From assembly GCA_902791165.1 (NCBI GenBank), contig CADAVB010000001.1, positions 26,083-90,082 of the forward strand: DNA of 64,000 nt, read 5' to 3'. Source of the stretch: an uncultured Bacteroidia bacterium. GTDB taxonomy: Bacteria; Bacteroidota; Bacteroidia; Bacteroidales; F082. Below are positions 44,800 through 54,513 of the stretch, one piece after another; the first letter of the stretch is position 1; the number at the start of each line of letters is the position of its first letter. The notes beneath the pieces are model-generated. The model searched no databases. It had not been told where the DNA came from and was given only the letters and a program-made list of their open reading frames with translations. The position numbers and the translations under genes are program-made.

Positions 44800-47183
44800 G
44801 TTGTTTCAAAGAGCAAAGATACAAGATAAATGCAAGCAATTCACAACGAATATTGGATGATGATAAAGAAAAACCTAGTTGTTTCAAAGAGCAAAGATAC
44901 AAGATAAATGCAAGCAATTCACAACGTTGCTCCCCGTGCTTTTACTACTCTTCCGTTGTTTCAAAGAGCAAAGATACAAGATAAATGCAAGCAATTCACA
45001 ACGCATTTTCAAAATGAGGCTCGGCCAATTGTGTTGTTTCAAAGAGCAAAGATACAAGATAAATGCAAGCAATTCACAACAAGACAAGGACTCGGTGTAC
45101 ACATACCGCGGTTGTTTCAAAGAGCAAAGATACAAGATAAATGCAAGCAATTCACAACTAGAGGCAGTCGAAAGCTGCTTTCCGTCTTGTTGTTTCAAAG
45201 AGCAAAGATACAAGATAAATGCAAGCAATTCACAACCGTGTCGATGTCGATATGCTGCCCGCCTCCGTTGTTTCAAAGAGCAAAGATACAAGATAAATGC
45301 AAGCAATTCACAACCTCTGTTGGGCTTCCCGCGCTTCGCTCGCTGTTGTTTCAAAGAGCAAAGATACAAGATAAATGCAAGCAATTCACAACCTTTATGG
45401 AAAGAGTAATCAAATTTTTTCAGTTGTTTCAAAGAGCAAAGATACAAGATAAATGCAAGCAATTCACAACCCGCGCGCACGTGTTTTGCAACGACGTGCA
45501 GTTGTTTCAAAGAGCAAAGATACAAGATAAATGCAAGCAATTCACAACGATACCAATCCTGGAATTGTCACGAACAATGTTGTTTCAAAGAGCAAAGATA
45601 CAAGATAAATGCAAGCAATTCACAACAGAGTTTAAAGATTGTCTATCAAGTGGTTCGTTGTTTCAAAGAGCAAAGATACAAGATAAATGCAAGCAATTCA
45701 CAACCGAAGCGCGTCCGATTCGGCGCGCGCACGTGTTGTTTCAAAGAGCAAAGATACAAGATAAATGCAAGCAATTCACAACTGGTAGTCCGTAAGCATT
45801 TTTAACGCGTCAGTTGTTTCAAAGAGCAAAGATACAAGATAAATGCAAGCAATTCACAACCGCAACCTAATTGCATGAAATAGCAAGCAAGTTGTTTCAA
45901 AGAGCAAAGATACAAGATAAATGCAAGCAATTCACAACCAAATTTTGCCTTGATGCCACGATACAAAAGTTGTTTCAAAGAGCAAAGATACAAGATAAAT
46001 GCAAGCAATTCACAACTAGTGAGCATAACGACCAACAAAACCAAACGTTGTTTCAAAGAGCAAAGATACAAGATAAATGCAAGCAATTCACAACAACTCG
46101 CTAACATTGACGCTAAAACTAACGGTTGTTTCAAAGAGCAAAGATACAAGATAAATGCAAGCAATTCACAACGGTGGGGGGCGTGCAAACACGATGCCGC
46201 CGGTTGTTTCAAAGAGCAAAGATACAAGATAAATGCAAGCAATTCACAACGCAATATCACTTCAATATCACTTCTTACGGTTGTTTCAAAGAGCAAAGAT
46301 ACAAGATAAATGCAAGCAATTCACAACAGCGTGAGCGGTATGATAACCTTGAAGCGTGTTGTTTCAAAGAGCAAAGATACAAGATAAATGCAAGCAATTC
46401 ACAACCTGTTCATCAATCAACCAACGCTCGTATAAGTTGTTTCAAAGAGCAAAGATACAAGATAAATGCAAGCAATTCACAACATCCGCCGCTGTCGATG
46501 GTCACAATGCCATGTTGTTTCAAAGAGCAAAGATACAAGATAAATGCAAGCAATTCACAACGCTTTTCAACGACAACGCTATGTTCTTTATGTTGTTTCA
46601 AAGAGCAAAGATACAAGATAAATGCAAGCAATTCACAACATTGCTGAACTCAATAAGAGGATTTTGCAGTTGTTTCAAAGAGCAAAGATACAAGATAAAT
46701 GCAAGCAATTCACAACGGCATCAAATGCGGCAACGGCATCTTCCTTGTTGTTTCAAAGAGCAAAGATACAAGATAAATGCAAGCAATTCACAACAGATTG
46801 TAGAAGATTCAAATTTATCAACGAGTTGTTTCAAAGAGCAAAGATACAAGATAAATGCAAGCAATTCACAACGTTTCCATTGTCGGGCGTTCCATTTTTC
46901 TTGTTGTTTCAAAGAGCAAAGATACAAGATAAATGCAAGCAATTCACAACTGAGTTCTTTGAATGTTGCTGGAAACGTAGTTGTTTCAAAGAGCAAAGAT
47001 ACAAGATAAATGCAAGCAATTCACAACGCATGGTAACGGCGGCGGTCACTTACCTTGGTTGTTTCAAAGAGCAAAGATACAAGATAAATGCAAGCAATTC
47101 ACAACTGTACTCATTTTGTAAGATTTTAGAAGGTTGTTGTTTCAAAGAGCAAAGATACAAGATAAATGCAAGCAATTCACAAT
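44800..47183 (-). CRISPR. CRISPR array: 31 repeats of 48 bp, 30 spacers of 29-30 bp
   Basis: Repeats on the plus strand begin GTTGTTTCAAAGAGC and end GCAAGCAATTCACAAC. They are identical except the last (47136-47183), whose final C is T. Spacers are 30 bp, a few 29, and all differ. Pairing with the tracrRNA shows that crRNAs come from the minus strand (repeat GTTGTGAATTGC...). In that direction each repeat contains TATCTTTG, a Bacteroidota -7 box, so each spacer may have its own promoter. The array lies between the cas2 terminator and the ABC transporter operon, whose stop codon is 3 bp away. Confidence 0.98.
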
Positions 47184-47186
47184 TGC

Positions 47187-47942
47187 TCACCGCATCCAAT
47201 AAAACTCCTCCTTGGCCACAATCGGCTTAAAATACTCGTCGATAACCCCTTGCTCGACCAATTCTTTCGGCGTGCCTTGGCGCAAAGGCTGTTGCGGGGC
47301 GACAACCCACATCACGTCGGCGTGGCGAAGCAAAAGGTCAAGGTCGTGACTGCTGAAGAGGATGGTTTTCTTTTTCTCGCGCGAGAGTTTGTGCATGATG
47401 TGTACCAACTCGATCTTGCTCGGATAGTCGAGGAAGGCGGCAGGTTCGTCCATGAAGATGAGAGGTGTGTCCTGTACCAAGGCTTTGGCAATCATCACTT
47501 TCTGTTGCTCGCCATCGCTGAGCGAAACGAAGTTTCTGTTGACCAAATGGCTGATGCCGACGGTTTCGAGGCTGTCGTAGATGATTTGTTCGTCGTCGGC
47601 TTTCAGTTTGGCCAAGAGGCCGAGGTGGGGATAGCGACCGGCGGCCACGATGTCGAAAACCTTCAAAAACAGGTCGTCGGGCTTCTCGGTCAGCACGAGG
47701 CTGAAAAGCGAACTGCGCTCGGTGGGGGAGTAGTCGCGCAAGTCTTTCCCAAATAGTTTGACCTCGCCGCCGACAGGTTTGATGCTGGCCGACAGCGTCT
47801 TGAACAATGTCGTCTTGCCCGAGCCGTTGGGACCTGCCAAGGCCACGATGTCGCCTTCATTGAGGCTCACGTCAATCGCTGGCATCAGGGCTTGGCCTTT
47901 GTAGCCTATGAGTAGGTTCGTTGTATGGAGCACTTCGATCAT
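47187..47942 (-). CDS. FecCD-partner ABC transporter ATPase
   Basis: A 251-residue ATPase of the FecE/BtuD type. Walker A AGPNGSGKTT, signature LSDGEQQKV, Walker B PLIFMDEP and switch SSHDLD are present. The ATG at 47942 overlaps the permease stop (ATGA). It energises uptake of an iron chelate, heme or cobalamin; sequence does not decide. The CRISPR array begins 3 bp after its stop on the same strand with no terminator between. Confidence 0.9.
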   Translation of the reverse strand: MIEVLHTTNLLIGYKGQALMPAIDVSLNEGDIVALAGPNGSGKTTLFKTLSASIKPVGGEVKLFGKDLRDYSPTERSSLFSLVLTEKPDDLFLKVFDIVAAGRYPHLGLLAKLKADDEQIIYDSLETVGISHLVNRNFVSLSDGEQQKVMIAKALVQDTPLIFMDEPAAFLDYPSKIELVHIMHKLSREKKKTILFSSHDLDLLLRHADVMWVVAPQQPLRQGTPKELVEQGVIDEYFKPIVAKEEFYWMR

Positions 47943-48988
47943 CTCATGACTTTTTGACGGTGGAAGATGACCCACAGCACGATAGGCGCACCAATCAGTG
48001 CCGTGACGGAGTTGATGGGCAGGTTGCCTTCAAACGAGGGCAGCCGCGCGATGAGGTTGCAAAACAGGGCCAAGTCCATGCCGAGGAAGGCCGTGGCTGG
48101 GATGAGCAGTTTGTGGTCGCTACTGCGGAACAGGAAACGCGCGATGTGCGGCACGGCCAATCCCAAAAAGGCAATAGGCCCGCAAAACGCCGTGATGATG
48201 GCTGTCAGGAAGCCCGAAACCAAGATGATGAGCATACTGCTCCGCTTGATGTTCACGCCAAGGTTTTCGGCATAACGCTCGCCCAACAGCAAGAGGTTCA
48301 AGGTCTTGAATAACAGAAACGAGGCAACTCCACCTATAATTACCGTGACCGCGAAAAACGGCAGTTGTGCCTTGCTCACGTTGGAGAAACTGCCCAAGCC
48401 CCAAATGACGAAAGAATGAAGTCCTTCCTTTTGGCTGAAGAACTTCAAAATGTCGGTGACCGAACTCGCGATGTAGGCAATCATGATGCCCACCAGCACG
48501 AGGCTAACCATGCTCCTGAGCCTCGAACTCAGCGCAAGGATGAGCAATAGCACCGCAAAAGCCCCCAAGAAAGCCGCCACGGTAACGCCGAAGGTGGACC
48601 ACAATGCCAAAGTGCTGACCGACAGACCCGCAGCAGTACCCAGTAACACGACCAAAGCCACCCCAAGGCTTGAACCGCTACTGATGCCCAACAACGAAGG
48701 GTCGGCCAAGGGATTGCGGAACAGGGTCTGCATCAAAAGGCCTGAAACAGAGAGCCCTATGCCTGCCAAAAGCGCTGTGATGGCTTGAGGCAGGCGGTAA
48801 TCCAAAATGATGGTGCGCTCGGTGGCAGCTTGAGCGTTGAACAGAGCGTTCCAAAACACCTTCCAAGGAATCGATACGGAACCATAGCGCAAATTCAAGG
48901 CAAACAGCACCAAACCCAACACGATGGTCAAGAGGAATACCATTATAATGTTGGGGAGATGGTTTCTTGCTATGGAGGGAGTAGTCAT
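47939..48988 (-). CDS. FecCD-family ABC transporter permease
   Basis: A 349-residue permease with about ten membrane segments. FecCD landmarks include YRLPQAITALLAGIGLSVSG, QTLFRNPLADPSLLGISSG and FCGPIAFLGLAVPHIARF. It forms the inner-membrane channel with the ATPase encoded downstream. No substrate-binding lipoprotein of this system is nearby. The gene upstream (24 bp) encodes an esterase, not a binding protein. Confidence 0.92.
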   Translation of the reverse strand: MTTPSIARNHLPNIIMVFLLTIVLGLVLFALNLRYGSVSIPWKVFWNALFNAQAATERTIILDYRLPQAITALLAGIGLSVSGLLMQTLFRNPLADPSLLGISSGSSLGVALVVLLGTAAGLSVSTLALWSTFGVTVAAFLGAFAVLLLILALSSRLRSMVSLVLVGIMIAYIASSVTDILKFFSQKEGLHSFVIWGLGSFSNVSKAQLPFFAVTVIIGGVASFLLFKTLNLLLLGERYAENLGVNIKRSSMLIILVSGFLTAIITAFCGPIAFLGLAVPHIARFLFRSSDHKLLIPATAFLGMDLALFCNLIARLPSFEGNLPINSVTALIGAPIVLWVIFHRQKVMR

Positions 48989-49012
48989 GTTTTGAAAGCC
49001 CGTCGCGGAGTA

Positions 49013-49804
49013 TTAATCGATTTTGCAAAGTTTGGTGTATTTGATGCTATTGTCCTCTAAGTCAATGTGTTCGCTCAGTGGTTTGATGTCTTGTTTCAAG
49101 ATGGCTTCGGAAAACAGTTTTGCCACGGCCACTGCGCCTTTTAAACGCAAATGGTTATTGTCGTATTTGCCCTTGGGGTACCATTTGTATTCACCTGGTT
49201 CGATTCTGTAAACGAAATAAGGCTTGGATTCCTCGTCGCCCAAATCGTTGAGCCATTCCATGGTGATGGTCGTCAAATCCACCAAGGGCACGTTTTCCCT
49301 TTCGGCTGTTTTTTTTGCTTCGGCGGGATAATCTCCGTGGATGTATTGAAGACTGTCATTGATAAACAGACGACTTGCGATAGGCGTGCAAACTATGGGG
49401 AACGCTCCCGCCATTTTTGCCTGACGAATCATTGCCCCTAAGTTTTCACCATATTCTTGAGGGGTGGAAAACAGGGCAGGAAGGCCTTCCAATGCATCGT
49501 TATGGCCAAATTGGATGACGACGACATCGCCTTTGCCAATTTTCTTCATCACCTTGTCCCAACGACCTTCGGCGAGGAACGACTTGGTGCTTCTGCCATC
49601 TTTGGCATGGTTTCTGACTTTCGTCGTTTCGCTCAAGAAAGTGGGCAGCACTTGTCCCCAACCGCGAACAGGAGTGGCAAGGGTGTCGGGATAGTCAGCC
49701 ATGGTGCTGTCGCCCACCATATAAATGGTTAGCGTCGATGGTTTCGTGCACCCGAGAAAGAAAATGGTGGCCAAAAGAAAGATGGGAAAGAAGGCCTTCT
49801 TCAT
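49013..49804 (-). CDS. SGNH/GDSL esterase lipoprotein (rhamnogalacturonan acetylesterase-like)
   Basis: A 263-residue lipoprotein (lipobox FFLGC near residue 19). SGNH blocks are visible: GDSTMADYP (Ser), QFGHNDALEG (Asn) and DNNHLRLKGAVAVA (Asp and His), as in CE12 rhamnogalacturonan acetylesterases. It probably removes acetyl groups from pectin-type polysaccharide in the periplasm or on the surface. It lies 24 bp before the permease gene and 5 bp after the C25 protease gene, so all may share a transcript although their functions differ. Confidence 0.82.
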   Translation of the reverse strand: MKKAFFPIFLLATIFFLGCTKPSTLTIYMVGDSTMADYPDTLATPVRGWGQVLPTFLSETTKVRNHAKDGRSTKSFLAEGRWDKVMKKIGKGDVVVIQFGHNDALEGLPALFSTPQEYGENLGAMIRQAKMAGAFPIVCTPIASRLFINDSLQYIHGDYPAEAKKTAERENVPLVDLTTITMEWLNDLGDEESKPYFVYRIEPGEYKWYPKGKYDNNHLRLKGAVAVAKLFSEAILKQDIKPLSEHIDLEDNSIKYTKLCKID

Positions 49805-49809
49805 TGCTC

Positions 49810-52107
49810 TTACTGTTTTACGAACTTAATGGTGTTGGAAGCGTTGGCCGACTTGATGGTAACGAAATAAACGGCATTGTTGAGATCTTCAAGATGAATC
49901 GAAGTCAAGCCTTTTGCGTTGCCTAGTTGGTAAACTTGTTGTCCCAAGCTGTTGTAAATCACGATTTCGCACTCCTCTTCAGGCAGGTTGATGCTGAATT
50001 GGCCGTGGTTGGGGTTGGGATAGATCGCCACGTTGCTCAAGGTATTTTCGGGGGTGGAGGTGTACACAATGGGAAGCGTTTGCGGCCAGGCGTCGCAGCC
50101 CGTCACGATGATGCGCAGGTTGCTGGAATAATTGATAGGTTCGTCAAACGATAGGGTGGCCAAGCCGTTTTCGTCGGTGTAGGCCTGTCCCAAAAGGCTT
50201 TCGCCATGGAAGAGACTGCAACGGAAATTCTTGAGTCCGTTCCCGTTGTTGTCGGTGACAATGACGGGCATGGAGGAGACTCCGTCGCTGATTTCAGCGC
50301 TGTAGTCAACATGAGGTGTGAAAGGCTCGTCGTGCCACGGGCTGACGGCCACGTCGCCCATCATGTTGAGGTCGTAGAAGTTCCAGCGCAGAGCGCCTTC
50401 TTCCCATTGTCCGGGTGCGTTCACCCATGGTGCGGTCATGATCTTGGCTTCTCTCAGCGCCATGCCGCCGTAGGGGATGCGGTCGTTGTAGTAGGCGTCT
50501 TCCGTCTCGCGGTGCAGGTGGATGGCCGGGCCTTCGGTTTGGCCTTCGTTAAACCAACCATAGCGCGAGTTGCCGAAGGTGGCCACGGCGAAATTGGAAA
50601 TCTTGGTCATGGCTTCAAGGATGCAGTTGTCAGTAAAGTCGCCACACACGCAGCCTGAGGTGTGGAAGAAAGTGTAGTTGTGGTCTTCGCCGTTGACGCT
50701 GCTGAAGTTGCTGTCGGTGATGTCCCATGATAGCCAGCCGGCCACATAAAAACTGTTGGCGTGTCCGTCGTGGTGCACATACTGTGTGCCTCGGTTGATG
50801 GCATCGCGCAGCAGCGAGCCGCTCCAGTTGCCTTCTTCTTCGTAGAGGCGAGTAAACTCATAGCTCTCAGGGATGCCGGTGGTGGTGTAGCCGTTGTCGT
50901 CGCGGGTGCCGATGAGCAGTTCAAGGTATTGGCTGCCGTTGCTGTCGGGATTGTCGTAAAGGTGTTCGCCAGCCATGATGACTTTCTGGAACTCGCCAAG
51001 GACGGGTTCAGCTTGGTATTTCATGGACTTGTGGAGCATGTTGTTCAGTTCGGTTTGGTTGCTGAAGCACATGCGTCCGATGCCGATTTCAGGCAACAGG
51101 TCGTCTTCGCCGATTTCGCCCCAGCGGTTGTTGCCGTTGTCGTTCCATGTGCCGTCAAGGGCAGCAAAGTAAAGGTCGGCAGGGATGCCATTGTCTTCTT
51201 GGTTGCCTCCTCCACTGGTCACATAACAATAAAGGCCGCGAAAGGGGATGTCGGGAACGTCGCCAGCAAGGTTGACCATCTGGATGCCGTTGTCTTCGTA
51301 TTCCTGGATGATGTAGTTGCGGAGCTTCTCGGGGTTGTCTTGTCCGCTCATAGTATTGAGAATATTCTCGATTTCAACGACTTTGGTGCGCAAGCCGCGA
51401 GCTTGGTAGAAACTTACATATTCATCGAAAGAACTCACATATTGCTGTTTGGTGACCACGAGCAGGTCGTAGCCGCCTTTGGTACGGCCCTTGCTGTTGT
51501 AGGTTTGCAGCATATCGGGATTTTGGGCGAGGCGCATGGCGCGTGTGGCGTTGTCGCCGTTGAGCCACAGCTTGCGACTTTGATCCACTTTGGCGGCGGC
51601 GGTCTTGATTCTCACCGTGGCCTTGGCGGCGTATCTCACCTCACCAGTGGCCGGAATGTACTGCACGGGCGTGAAGGCCGAAAAAGCAAAACCGACACCG
51701 TTCAAATACTGTGTGGTGAGTTTGCCGTGGGCTTGTGCAGGATAGACGCTACGCGAAACATAAAGCGTTTCGTCTTTCTCAAACTGCTTGCGCACGGGGT
51801 CGGAATAGGTGAGGGCAGTCTGATAGGGATAGAGGTTGTGGCTGCCTTCCATCGTTTGGAAATCAGAGAGTTCCACTTCGATGGCGACGGCCTCTTGGCC
51901 TTGCGGAAGCATCAAGCTGACGCTCTGCCACGGCAGCGAAGGCTGGCCGGCACGGGCACTCTGCATACAGCCCGTAAACTGGATTTGTTCGTAGCCTTGG
52001 ATTTGACTCACGGTAGGCTGACTAAATTCATAGGTCTGTTCGATGGTCTGCGCCGAAGCTAACAAACTGACCATCATGGCTAAAAGGATTAAATTCAGTT
52101 TTTTCAT
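49810..52107 (-). CDS. Gingipain-type C25 protease with type IX sorting domain
   Basis: A 765-residue secreted cysteine protease. A signal peptide (residues 1-19) and an N-terminal propeptide precede the catalytic domain, which starts around KGGYDLLVVTKQQYVSSF. The catalytic His is in VHHDGHANSF (~445) and Cys in FFHTSGCVCGD (~484). A beta-rich module (~590-670) and a C-terminal type IX sorting domain (SNVAIYPNPNHGQFSINL to the end) follow. It should be exported by the Por/type IX system and anchored on the surface. A -7 box lies at 52166-52159. Confidence 0.9.
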   Translation of the reverse strand: MKKLNLILLAMMVSLLASAQTIEQTYEFSQPTVSQIQGYEQIQFTGCMQSARAGQPSLPWQSVSLMLPQGQEAVAIEVELSDFQTMEGSHNLYPYQTALTYSDPVRKQFEKDETLYVSRSVYPAQAHGKLTTQYLNGVGFAFSAFTPVQYIPATGEVRYAAKATVRIKTAAAKVDQSRKLWLNGDNATRAMRLAQNPDMLQTYNSKGRTKGGYDLLVVTKQQYVSSFDEYVSFYQARGLRTKVVEIENILNTMSGQDNPEKLRNYIIQEYEDNGIQMVNLAGDVPDIPFRGLYCYVTSGGGNQEDNGIPADLYFAALDGTWNDNGNNRWGEIGEDDLLPEIGIGRMCFSNQTELNNMLHKSMKYQAEPVLGEFQKVIMAGEHLYDNPDSNGSQYLELLIGTRDDNGYTTTGIPESYEFTRLYEEEGNWSGSLLRDAINRGTQYVHHDGHANSFYVAGWLSWDITDSNFSSVNGEDHNYTFFHTSGCVCGDFTDNCILEAMTKISNFAVATFGNSRYGWFNEGQTEGPAIHLHRETEDAYYNDRIPYGGMALREAKIMTAPWVNAPGQWEEGALRWNFYDLNMMGDVAVSPWHDEPFTPHVDYSAEISDGVSSMPVIVTDNNGNGLKNFRCSLFHGESLLGQAYTDENGLATLSFDEPINYSSNLRIIVTGCDAWPQTLPIVYTSTPENTLSNVAIYPNPNHGQFSINLPEEECEIVIYNSLGQQVYQLGNAKGLTSIHLEDLNNAVYFVTIKSANASNTIKFVKQ

Positions 52108-52284
52108 ATAAAATAGGATTTAATTGGTTTGTTGATTTAATGGGTGCAAAAATGGGTGCAAAAATAACGAGAAATCCAAAAAACTTGTCATTTACACCGA
52201 AAATAATTTTCAAGAATTTTTTTGTATTGTCTGTAACTATTTTCTCCCATCTCCGTATTACGGGTATTACAAATCTATCAAATT

Positions 52285-53838
52285 ATGCAAAACTACAAAA
52301 CCATTTCATTGTTTTTGCTGCTGATTTCGAGCAGTTTAACCCTGTTAGCTCAGGAAGATGCCTACAACACCTTGACCAACCCCAAAGTGGAAAACAGCGA
52401 ACTCTATCGCAACGGGAACGCCTACCAGCGTGATTTTCTGCTCTTTGCAGACATGCTGGAAAACACGCATCCAATCTTTGCCGAAACCGGAAGAAGGCAT
52501 TACGACATGGATAGCCTGACCCGTGCGGGATACCAGTATCTTACTGGTTGTGAGAGCGATGACCAATTGAAACAGTATTTGCAATCCATCCTTTCGCCGC
52601 TCAACGATGGACATTCGAGCGTGATGATGGATTTCGACGGGAAACTTTACCCTTTCAAGTATTTTGCCGATGGCGACACCGCTTTCTATATGATTGGTAT
52701 CCCGAAAGACTTCTCCGCCGAGTTGGGTCACCGCGTCACGACCATCAACGGCAGACCTCCCCGCGAGGTCATTGAGAGCTTCCGTCCCTTGATGAGCTGC
52801 GACAACGAAAACTTCTTCATGGACAACGTGAACAATTACATGCAGTTGAAAGCGGCTTGGGACTACAACCCTTACCGCCGCCCCGACGACATGCTCGAAT
52901 TTCAGTTCGACGACGGCAACACGGTTTTGCTGCCTGCGGTCGGGCAAGAGGAACTTGGCCAAGATGACATTGAGTGGTTTTATCCCCAAAAAACCAATGC
53001 CCCCTTCAAAAAAAGCAGCAAGTACTTCAGTTACAACATCATGCCAGAGAAACAACTTTGCTACTTGCGCTTTTCACAGTGCGCTGACCGGAACACGCTG
53101 CGCATGTTTGAATTGTTTGGGCAGTCGCATGGGATGACCGAAGAGCAGTTGGCGCAAGTCCCTGATTTCGGGGAGTTTTTGCAAGAAATGTTCTCGGAAA
53201 TGCGTCGGCAAGGCGTGAAAACCTTGATGGTCGATGTGCGCTACAACGGTGGCGGCAACAGCAAGTTGTGCAGTCAGTTGCTCTCGTGGCTGAAACCCGT
53301 CGATGAAATGCGCGAGACCTCAAGCCTCATTCGCGTCTCGAAGTTGTGGGAAACCCAATATCCCGATTTGGCGAAGGATTATAAGGAAAAGTTCCAAAAG
53401 AATGGCATGACCTATTGCTTGGGCGAATTGTATGACCCTGACTTTGGGGAAGAAGAGGGTGAGATTGAAAAGAAGATGTCGGAATTGTTTGTGATGAACC
53501 AAAGCCGCGACAGCCTTTTCACGGGCGAGGTTTTTTTCATGTTGGGCAAAGACACTTTCAGCAGTGCAGGCATGTTGATTACTTTGGCAGTCGATAACGG
53601 CATTGGCACCATCATCGGGGAGAACAGCACCTTTGCGCCGAGCGATTATGGCGACATTCTCTATTGGGAACTGCCCAACACCCACACCCAAGGCATCATC
53701 AGCCACAAGATCTTCGTCCGCCCCGACGCTTCCAAGCCCTACGAGAGCGCCATCATTCCCGACATCCCCCTGCCCGAGACTTGGGAGGACTACCGCGACG
53801 GCATTGACCCTTGCTGGAAGTGGGTCATGGAGAGGTAA
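52285..53838 (+). CDS. S41-family peptidase
   Basis: A 517-residue exported protein with a signal peptide (SSLTLLAQ cleavage). The S41 core appears late: TLMVDVRYNGGGNSKL (~315), then the catalytic Ser in KDTFSSAGMLITLAVDNG (~430) and GENSTFAPSDYGD. An N-terminal helical domain (FADMLENTHPIF, LSPLNDGHSSV) is typical for tail-specific-like peptidases of Bacteroidota. The usual PDZ domain is not clear. It is a single gene divergent from the C25 protease; the ~175-bp gap holds the C25 -7 box. Confidence 0.87.
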   Translation: MQNYKTISLFLLLISSSLTLLAQEDAYNTLTNPKVENSELYRNGNAYQRDFLLFADMLENTHPIFAETGRRHYDMDSLTRAGYQYLTGCESDDQLKQYLQSILSPLNDGHSSVMMDFDGKLYPFKYFADGDTAFYMIGIPKDFSAELGHRVTTINGRPPREVIESFRPLMSCDNENFFMDNVNNYMQLKAAWDYNPYRRPDDMLEFQFDDGNTVLLPAVGQEELGQDDIEWFYPQKTNAPFKKSSKYFSYNIMPEKQLCYLRFSQCADRNTLRMFELFGQSHGMTEEQLAQVPDFGEFLQEMFSEMRRQGVKTLMVDVRYNGGGNSKLCSQLLSWLKPVDEMRETSSLIRVSKLWETQYPDLAKDYKEKFQKNGMTYCLGELYDPDFGEEEGEIEKKMSELFVMNQSRDSLFTGEVFFMLGKDTFSSAGMLITLAVDNGIGTIIGENSTFAPSDYGDILYWELPNTHTQGIISHKIFVRPDASKPYESAIIPDIPLPETWEDYRDGIDPCWKWVMER

Positions 53839-53846
53839 TGTAAAAG

Positions 53847-54380
53847 CTATTTCAATTCATCAGCTTGGGATTCAGGCTCTTTTCGTGTATCCCAGACGGC
53901 TGCAATACGGATGGTTTCGCCATTGACGTAATAAACCATCTTGTTCAAACGATTAACCACAATGCTCCTGTATTGTTTTTTCTTGTTCAACAACAAAGGT
54001 TCAATGGGTCCAAGATATGGGTTTCTCTCCAGCAATTGTGAAACATGGGCTATTTCCAAGAGGAATTTTTGGCTTGCTTTGTTTCCGAACTCTTTATAAA
54101 TAAAGGTTGCGGTGGTTTGCGCTGATTTCGCAGCTTCCAATTGCAGCAATGATTCCTCACACATTTTCAGCACTTCGTCTGTGCTATAGCATCTTCCCGT
54201 TTCAAAGTCGCGTTCGGATTCCTCAAGCATAGCATCAATCTCTTCCATAGTGTATGGTCGCATTGGGGCTTCCGCTTTTTCGGATTGTTCAATCAAATGC
54301 TCGCCAACCCATTTCATGTTGTTTGGCGAAAGCGTCGCGTATAGGTATTCAAGTAGGTTTGTCAGTGTTGCTGTGCTCAT
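53847..54380 (-). CDS. Fused antitoxin-toxin (ParE/RelE-type) protein
   Basis: A 177-residue protein that looks like an antitoxin and toxin read as one. Residues ~1-80 (TATLTNLLEYLYATLSPNN, PYTMEEIDAMLEESERDFE) resemble Bacteroidota antitoxins. From ~88 to the end (TATFIYKEFGNKASQKFL, NPYLGPIEPLL, KQYRSIVVNRLNKMVYYV, IRIAAVWDTRKEP) it resembles a ParE-type toxin lacking its first strand. The start at 54380 was chosen because the longer GTG reading overlaps a -7 box (TATTTTTG, 54420-54413). Whether the toxin part is active is open. Confidence 0.75.
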   Translation of the reverse strand: MSTATLTNLLEYLYATLSPNNMKWVGEHLIEQSEKAEAPMRPYTMEEIDAMLEESERDFETGRCYSTDEVLKMCEESLLQLEAAKSAQTTATFIYKEFGNKASQKFLLEIAHVSQLLERNPYLGPIEPLLLNKKKQYRSIVVNRLNKMVYYVNGETIRIAAVWDTRKEPESQADELK

Positions 54381-54474
54381 TTTGAATAGAATTATTTGAT
54401 GGCAAAAATACACATTATTAAAATAATGGAAACAAAAAAATCTAAAAATTGTCGCTTCTTTTTTGGGAAAAAAC

Positions 54475-54482
54475 TATTTTTG
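54475..54482 (+). promoter_or_regulatory. Promoter -7 box of the unknown 54.5-kb gene
   Basis: TATTTTTG, about 30 nt before the ATG at 54514. It is back-to-back with the -7 box of the antitoxin-toxin gene about 60 bp away. Confidence 0.55.
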
Positions 54483-54513
54483 CAGCAATAAACTTTAGCC
54501 AATAATATACACT

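Noticed and set aside
44879-47230. Long open frames on both strands over the array (repeats of FKEQRYKINASNSQ or LFQRAKIQDKCKQFTT)
   Set aside because: They are translations of CRISPR repeats with spacers in between, open only because repeat plus spacer is usually 78 bp, a multiple of three.
47187-48988. Assigning the ABC transporter to vitamin B12 because of the riboswitch at 11.5 kb
   Set aside because: FecCD-type transporters for iron chelates, heme and cobalamin cannot be told apart from these two subunits, and no riboswitch precedes this operon.
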